Positions 60,360 to 64,000 of a stretch of 64,000 nt of DNA are shown here, piece after piece. The notes beneath the pieces were generated by a model, which was not told the DNA's origin, did no database searches, and saw only the letters and a list, made by a program, of their open reading frames with translations. The DNA lies in the NCBI GenBank assembly GCA_947396885.1, contig OX377204.1, positions 53,369,139 through 53,433,138 of the forward strand. The letters run 5' to 3'. This stretch comes from Heligmosomoides polygyrus polygyrus (Eukaryota > Nematoda > Chromadorea > Rhabditida > Heligmosomidae). Both the position numbers and the translations under genes were made by a program. The stretch's first letter is position 1. The number at the start of each line of letters is the position of its first letter.

Positions 60360-60497
60360 AATCGTTTTGCAATGGTGCGTGATGCGCAGGTTGCGTGGAT
60401 GGGAGCTAGCGAGTACACGTACGCGGTGGTCCGCTAGGAGATGAAGTTGTTCGTGGACGCAATTGGCTTGATGCACGATGCCCGTCGACGGCGCTAT

Positions 60498-60579
60498 GCA
60501 GCAACGTCCGAGTGCTTAAGGAGATTGACTAGAAATCAATTGGTCTCTGCCCGCGCAGGTTCGAATCCTACTCGCTGCG
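60498..60579 (+). pseudogene. tRNA-Ser(AGA)-like, class P, gctgcg end
   Basis: As 39526. Confidence 0.73.
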
Positions 60580-60708
60580 AATCATTTTGCAATGGTCCGT
60601 GATGCGCAGATTGGGTGGATGGGAGCTAGCGAGTACACGTACGGTGGTCCGCTAGGAGATGAAGTTCTTCGTGGACGCAATGGGCTCCATGCCTGTCGGC
60701 GGTGCTAT

Positions 60709-60790
60709 GCAGCGATGTCCGAGTGGTTAAGGAGATTGACTCGAAATCAATTGGGCTCTGCCCGCGCAGGTTCGAATCCTGCTCGCTGCG
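60709..60790 (+). tRNA. tRNA-Ser(CGA), class C1
   Basis: As 5549. Confidence 0.95.
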
Positions 60791-60921
60791 AATCGTTTTG
60801 CAATGTTCCGTGATGCGCAGATTGGGGGGATGGGAGCTAGCGAGTACACGTACGCGGTGGTCCGCTAGGAGATGAAGTTCTTCGTGGACGCAATGGGCTC
60901 CATGCCTGTCGGCGGTGCTAT

Positions 60922-61003
60922 GCAGCGATGTCCGAGTGGTTAAGGAGATTGACTAGAAATCAATTGGGCTCTGCCCGCGCAGGTTCGAATCCTGCTCGCT
61001 GCG
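60922..61003 (+). tRNA. tRNA-Ser(AGA), class A1
   Basis: As 5762. Confidence 0.95.
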
Positions 61004-61132
61004 AATCATTTTGCAATGGTCCGTGATGCGCAGATTGGGTGGATGGGAGCTAGCGAGTACACGTACGGTGGTCCGCTAGGAGGTGAAGTTCTTCGTGGAC
61101 GCAATGGGCTCCATGCCTGTCGGCGGTGCTAT

Positions 61133-61213
61133 GCAGCGATGTCCGAGTGGTTAAGGAGATTGACTAGAAATCAATTGGGCTCTGCCGCGCAGGTTCGAAT
61201 CCTACTCGCAGCG
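61133..61213 (+). pseudogene. tRNA-Ser(AGA)-like, class D
   Basis: As 17690. Confidence 0.7.
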
Positions 61214-61351
61214 AATCGTTTTACAATGGTCCGTGATGCGCAGATTGCATGGATGGGAGCTAGCGAGTACACGTACGCGGTGGTCCGCTAGGAGATCGAG
61301 TTGTTCGTGGACGCAATGGGCTTGATGCTCGATGCCTGTCGACGGTGCTAT

Positions 61352-61433
61352 GCAGCGATGTCCGAGTGGTTAAGGAGATTGACTAGAAATCAATTGGCCT
61401 CTGCTCGCGCAGGTTCGAATCCCTCTCGCTGCA
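61352..61433 (+). pseudogene. tRNA-Ser(AGA)-like, class S
   Basis: As 17909. Confidence 0.65.
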
Positions 61434-61571
61434 AATCGTATTGCAATGGTCCGCGATGCGCAGATTGGGTGGAGGGGAGCTATCGAGTACACGTAAGCGG
61501 TGGTCCGCTAGGAGATGAAGTTGTTCGTGGACGCAATTGGATTGATGCTCGATGCCCGTCGACGGCGCTAT

Positions 61572-61653
61572 GCAGCGATGTCCGAGTGGTTAAGGAGATT
61601 GACTAGAAATCAATTGGGCTCTGCCCGCGCAGGTTCGAATCCTGCTCGCTGCG
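61572..61653 (+). tRNA. tRNA-Ser(AGA), class A2
   Basis: As 114. Confidence 0.92.
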
Positions 61654-61791
61654 AATCGTATTGCAATGGTCCGTGATGCGCAGATTGGGTGGAGGGGAGC
61701 TATCGAGTACACGTACGCGGTGGCCGGCTCAATGATGAAGTTTTTCGTGGACGCAATGGGCTTGATGCTCGATGCCCGTCGACGGTGCTAT

Positions 61792-61873
61792 GCAGCGATG
61801 TCCGAGTGGTTAAGGAGATTGACTAGAAATCAATTAGGCTCTGCCCGCGCAGGTTCGAATCCTGCTCGCTGCG
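61792..61873 (+). tRNA. tRNA-Ser(AGA), class R2
   Basis: As 38867. Confidence 0.87.
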
Positions 61874-62010
61874 AATCGTATTGCAATGGTCCATGATGCG
61901 CACATTGGGTGGAGGGGAGCTATCGAGTACACGTACGCGGTGGCCGGCTCAATGATGAAGTTTTCGTGGACGCAATGGGCTTGATGCTCGATGCCCGTCG
62001 ACGGCGCTAT

Positions 62011-62092
62011 GCAGCAACGTCCGAGTGCTTAAGATGATTGACTAGAAATCAATTGGTCTCTGCCCGCGCAGGTTCGAATCCTACTCGCTGAG
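62011..62092 (+). pseudogene. tRNA-Ser(AGA)-like, class P'
   Basis: As 39086. Confidence 0.75.
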
Positions 62093-62230
62093 AATCGTTT
62101 TGCAATGGTCCGTGATGCGCAGGTTGCGTGGATGGGAGCTAGCGAGTACACGTACGCGGTGGTCCGCTAGGAGATGAAGTTGTTCGTGGACGCAATTGGC
62201 TTGATGCACGATGCCCGTCGACGGCGCTAT

Positions 62231-62312
62231 GCAGCAACGTCCGAGTGCTTAAGGAGATTGACTAGAAATCAATTGGTCTCTGCCCGCGCAGGTTCGAATC
62301 CTACTCGCTGAG
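62231..62312 (+). pseudogene. tRNA-Ser(AGA)-like, class P
   Basis: As 39306. Confidence 0.75.
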
Positions 62313-62450
62313 AATCGTTTTGCAATGGTGCGTGATGCGCAGGTTGCGTGGATGGGAGCTAGCGAGTACACGTACGCGGTGGTCCGCTAGGAGATGAAGT
62401 TGTTCGTGGACGCAATTGGCTTGATGCACGATGCCCGTCGACGGCGCTAT

Positions 62451-62532
62451 GCAGCAACGTCCGAGTGCTTAAGGAGATTGACTAGAAATCAATTGGTCTC
62501 TGCCCGCGCAGGTTCGAATCCTACTCGCTGAG
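62451..62532 (+). pseudogene. tRNA-Ser(AGA)-like, class P
   Basis: As 554. Confidence 0.75.
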
Positions 62533-62670
62533 AATCGTTTTGCAATGGTCCGTGATGCGCAGGTTGCGTGGATGGGAGCTAGCGAGTACACGTACGCGGT
62601 GGTCCGCTAGGAGATGAAGTTGTTCGTGGACGCAATGGGCTTGATGCTCGATGCCTGTCGACGGTGCTAT

Positions 62671-62752
62671 GCAGCGATGTCCAAGTGGTTAAGGAGAATG
62701 ACTCGAAATCAATTGGGCTCTGCCCGCGCAGGTTCGAATCCTGCTCGCTGCG
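62671..62752 (+). tRNA. tRNA-Ser(CGA), class K
   Basis: As 2076. Confidence 0.75.
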
Positions 62753-62888
62753 AATCGTTTTGCAATGTTCCGTGATGCGCAGATTGGGTTTATGGGAGCT
62801 AGCGAGTACACGTACGGTGGTCCGCTAGGAGATGAAGTTCTTCGTGGACGCAATTCGCTTGATGCACGATGCCCGTCGACGGCGCTAT

Positions 62889-62970
62889 GCAGCAACGTCC
62901 GAGTGCTTAAGGAGATTGACTAGAAATCAATTGGGCTCTGCCCGCGCAGGTTCGAATCCTGCTCGCTGCG
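62889..62970 (+). pseudogene. tRNA-Ser(AGA)-like, class Q
   Basis: As 992. Confidence 0.7.
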
Positions 62971-63099
62971 AGTCATTTTGCAATGATCCGTGATGCGCAG
63001 ATTGGGTGGATGGGAGCTAGCGAGTACACGTACGGTGGTCCGCTAGGAGGTGAAGTTCTTCGTGGACGCAATGGGCTCCATGCCTGTCGGCGGTGCTAT

Positions 63100-63181
63100 G
63101 CAGCGATGTCCGAGTGGTTAAGGAGATTGACTAGAAATCAATTGGGCTCTGCCCGCGCAGGTTCGAATCCTACTCGCTGCG
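63100..63181 (+). tRNA. tRNA-Ser(AGA), class M
   Basis: As 1203. Confidence 0.85.
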
Positions 63182-63312
63182 AATCGTTTTGCAATGGTCC
63201 GTGATGCGCATGTAGCGTGGATGGGAGCTAGCGACTACTCTTACGCGGTGGTTCGCTAGGAGATGAAGTTGTTCGTGGACGCAATGGGCTCCATGCCTGT
63301 CGACGGTGCTAT

Positions 63313-63393
63313 GTAGCGATGTCCGAGTGGTTAAGGAGATTGACTCGAAATCAATTGGGCTCTGCCCGCGCAGGTTCGAACCTACTCGCTGCG
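63313..63393 (+). pseudogene. tRNA-Ser(CGA)-like, class G with T-loop deletion
   Basis: As 42341. Confidence 0.75.
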
Positions 63394-63531
63394 AATCGTT
63401 TTGCAATGGTTCGTGATGCGCATGTAGCGTGGATGGGAGCTAGCGAGTACACGTACGCGGTGGTCCGCTAGGAGATCGAGTTGTTCGTGGACGCAATGGG
63501 CTTGATGCTCGATGCCTGTCGACGGTGCTAT

Positions 63532-63613
63532 GCAGCGATGTCCGAGGGGTTAAGTAGATTGACTAGAAATCAATTGGCCTCTGCCCGCGCAGGTTCGAAT
63601 CCCTCTCGCTGCA
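63532..63613 (+). pseudogene. tRNA-Ser(AGA)-like, class S
   Basis: As 42560. Confidence 0.65.
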
Positions 63614-63751
63614 AATCGTATTGCAATGGTCCGCGATGCGCAGATTGGGTGGAGGGGAGCTATCGAGTACACGTACGCGGTGGTCCGCTAGGAGATGAAG
63701 TTGTTCGTGGACGCAATTGGCTTGATGCTCGATGCCTGTCGGCGGTGCTAT

Positions 63752-63833
63752 GCAGCGATGTCCGAGTGGTTAAGGAGATTGACTCGAAATCAATTGGGCT
63801 CTGCCCGCGCAGGTTCGAATCCTGCTCGCTGCG
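63752..63833 (+). tRNA. tRNA-Ser(CGA), class C1
   Basis: As 42780. Confidence 0.95.
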
Positions 63834-63964
63834 AATCGTTTTGCAATGTTCCGTGATGCGCAGATTGTGGGGATGGGAGCTAGCGAGTACACGTACGCGG
63901 TGGTCCGCTAGGAGATGAAGTTCTTCGTGGACGCAATGGGCTCCATGCCTGTCGGCGGTGCTAT

Positions 63965-64000
63965 GCAGCGATGTCCGAGTGGTTAAGGAGATTGACTAGA
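63965..64000 (+). tRNA. tRNA-Ser(AGA), partial at window edge
   Basis: The first 36 nt, up to and including anticodon AGA, match class A1. The position after C1 also predicts A1. The 3' half lies outside the window. Confidence 0.85.

Larger units (their letters stand above)
1..64000 (+). repeat. Giant tandem array of tRNA-Ser genes (about 296 units)
   Basis: Every 211-220 bp the same unit recurs in the same orientation: an 82-nt serine tRNA body followed by a spacer that starts aatc-gtttt, aatc-atttt or aatc-gtatt and ends in gctat just before the next tRNA. No unit is inverted and no unique DNA interrupts the array. Start-to-start distances are almost only 211, 213, 218, 219 and 220 bp. Three spacer indels explain them: 7 bp (the ggcttgatgctcgatgcc form against ggctccatgcc), 2 bp (acgtacgcgg against acgtacgg) and 1 bp in a T run. 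One-base deletions inside a few tRNA bodies add to this. Both window ends cut through units, so the true array is longer. Confidence 0.98.

Noticed and set aside
1..64000. CRISPR array
   Set aside because: The repeat is 211-220 bp with a folded tRNA in each unit, and the spacers are conserved rather than unique. There are no 20-50 bp repeats with variable spacers and no cas genes.
1..64000. tRNA-derived SINE family
   Set aside because: Units are strictly head to tail with complete tRNA structure. There is no poly-A or A-rich tail, no target-site duplication and no dispersal among unique DNA.
1..64000. Bacterial or organellar tRNA cluster
   Set aside because: There is no encoded CCA, the anticodon is AGA with A34, and a T4 trailer follows. 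Only one amino-acid family occurs in hundreds of copies. These are eukaryotic nuclear features.
1..64000. The whole array as an assembly artefact
   Set aside because: Not excluded, but nested duplications with class-specific and private variants, hybrid junctions and single-unit insertions look like biological unequal exchange. Exact copy numbers remain uncertain without long reads.

Overview
The whole 64 kb window is one uninterrupted head-to-tail tandem array of serine tRNA genes. I count 296 tRNA-Ser units by hand, all on the + strand. The first starts at 114 and the last is cut by the window edge at 63965. They repeat every 211-220 bp (mean about 216 bp): an 82-nt tRNA body plus a 129-138 bp spacer. 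Both ends of the window lie inside the array, so it is longer than 64 kb. I find no protein-coding gene, transposase, rRNA, CRISPR or unique sequence. The longest open frames (up to 145 codons) only read through tRNA and spacer.

Organism: a eukaryotic nuclear genome. The genes carry an AGA anticodon (A34, normally edited to inosine), have no encoded 3' CCA, hold A and B box promoters inside the tRNA, have no intron, and are mostly followed by a T4 run typical of RNA polymerase III termination. The sequence does not let me place the lineage further.

tRNA structure (reference unit 5762-5843): 7-bp acceptor stem, D arm with GTGGTTAA-type loop, 5-bp anticodon stem, loop CT-AGA-AA, long class II variable arm (GGGC-TCT-GCCC), T arm with TTCGAAT loop, discriminator G73. 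In every unit the anticodon lies 33-35 nt after the start. About 224 units read AGA (UCU/UCC/UCA after inosine editing) and about 72 read CGA (UCG). These two are the only anticodons seen.

Classes used in the entries (full text at the first member): A1 5762, A2 114, C1 5549, C2 21793, M 1203, R 334, R2 38867, K 774, G 1416, S 1636, S2 22873, V 5338, D 17690, H 30010, P 554, P' 18349, Q 992. About 80 units (A1, C1 and most A2) are structurally intact. The others carry recurrent class-specific lesions, and those of P, P', Q, H, D, S and V look pseudogene-like.

Layout: 1-17 kb is a mosaic of 2.4-kb, 6.5-kb-spaced and 5.2-kb-spaced duplicated blocks rich in classes R, P, K, Q, M, G and S. 18.1-29.8 kb is a direct tandem duplication of a 5834-bp, 27-unit block. 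29.5-38.0 kb is a 4318-bp (20-unit) duplication containing an inner 1731-bp repeat. 36.4-64 kb is built from 1074-bp (C1-A1-D-S-V) and 1953-bp (C1-A1-D-S-A2-R2-P'-P-P) modules, grouped into 7.6-8.0 kb super-repeats that differ by single-unit insertions. The pattern is what repeated unequal crossing-over would leave. Whether the array supplies tRNA-Ser, acts as a Pol III-occupied chromatin domain, or is a tRNA-derived satellite cannot be decided from sequence alone.
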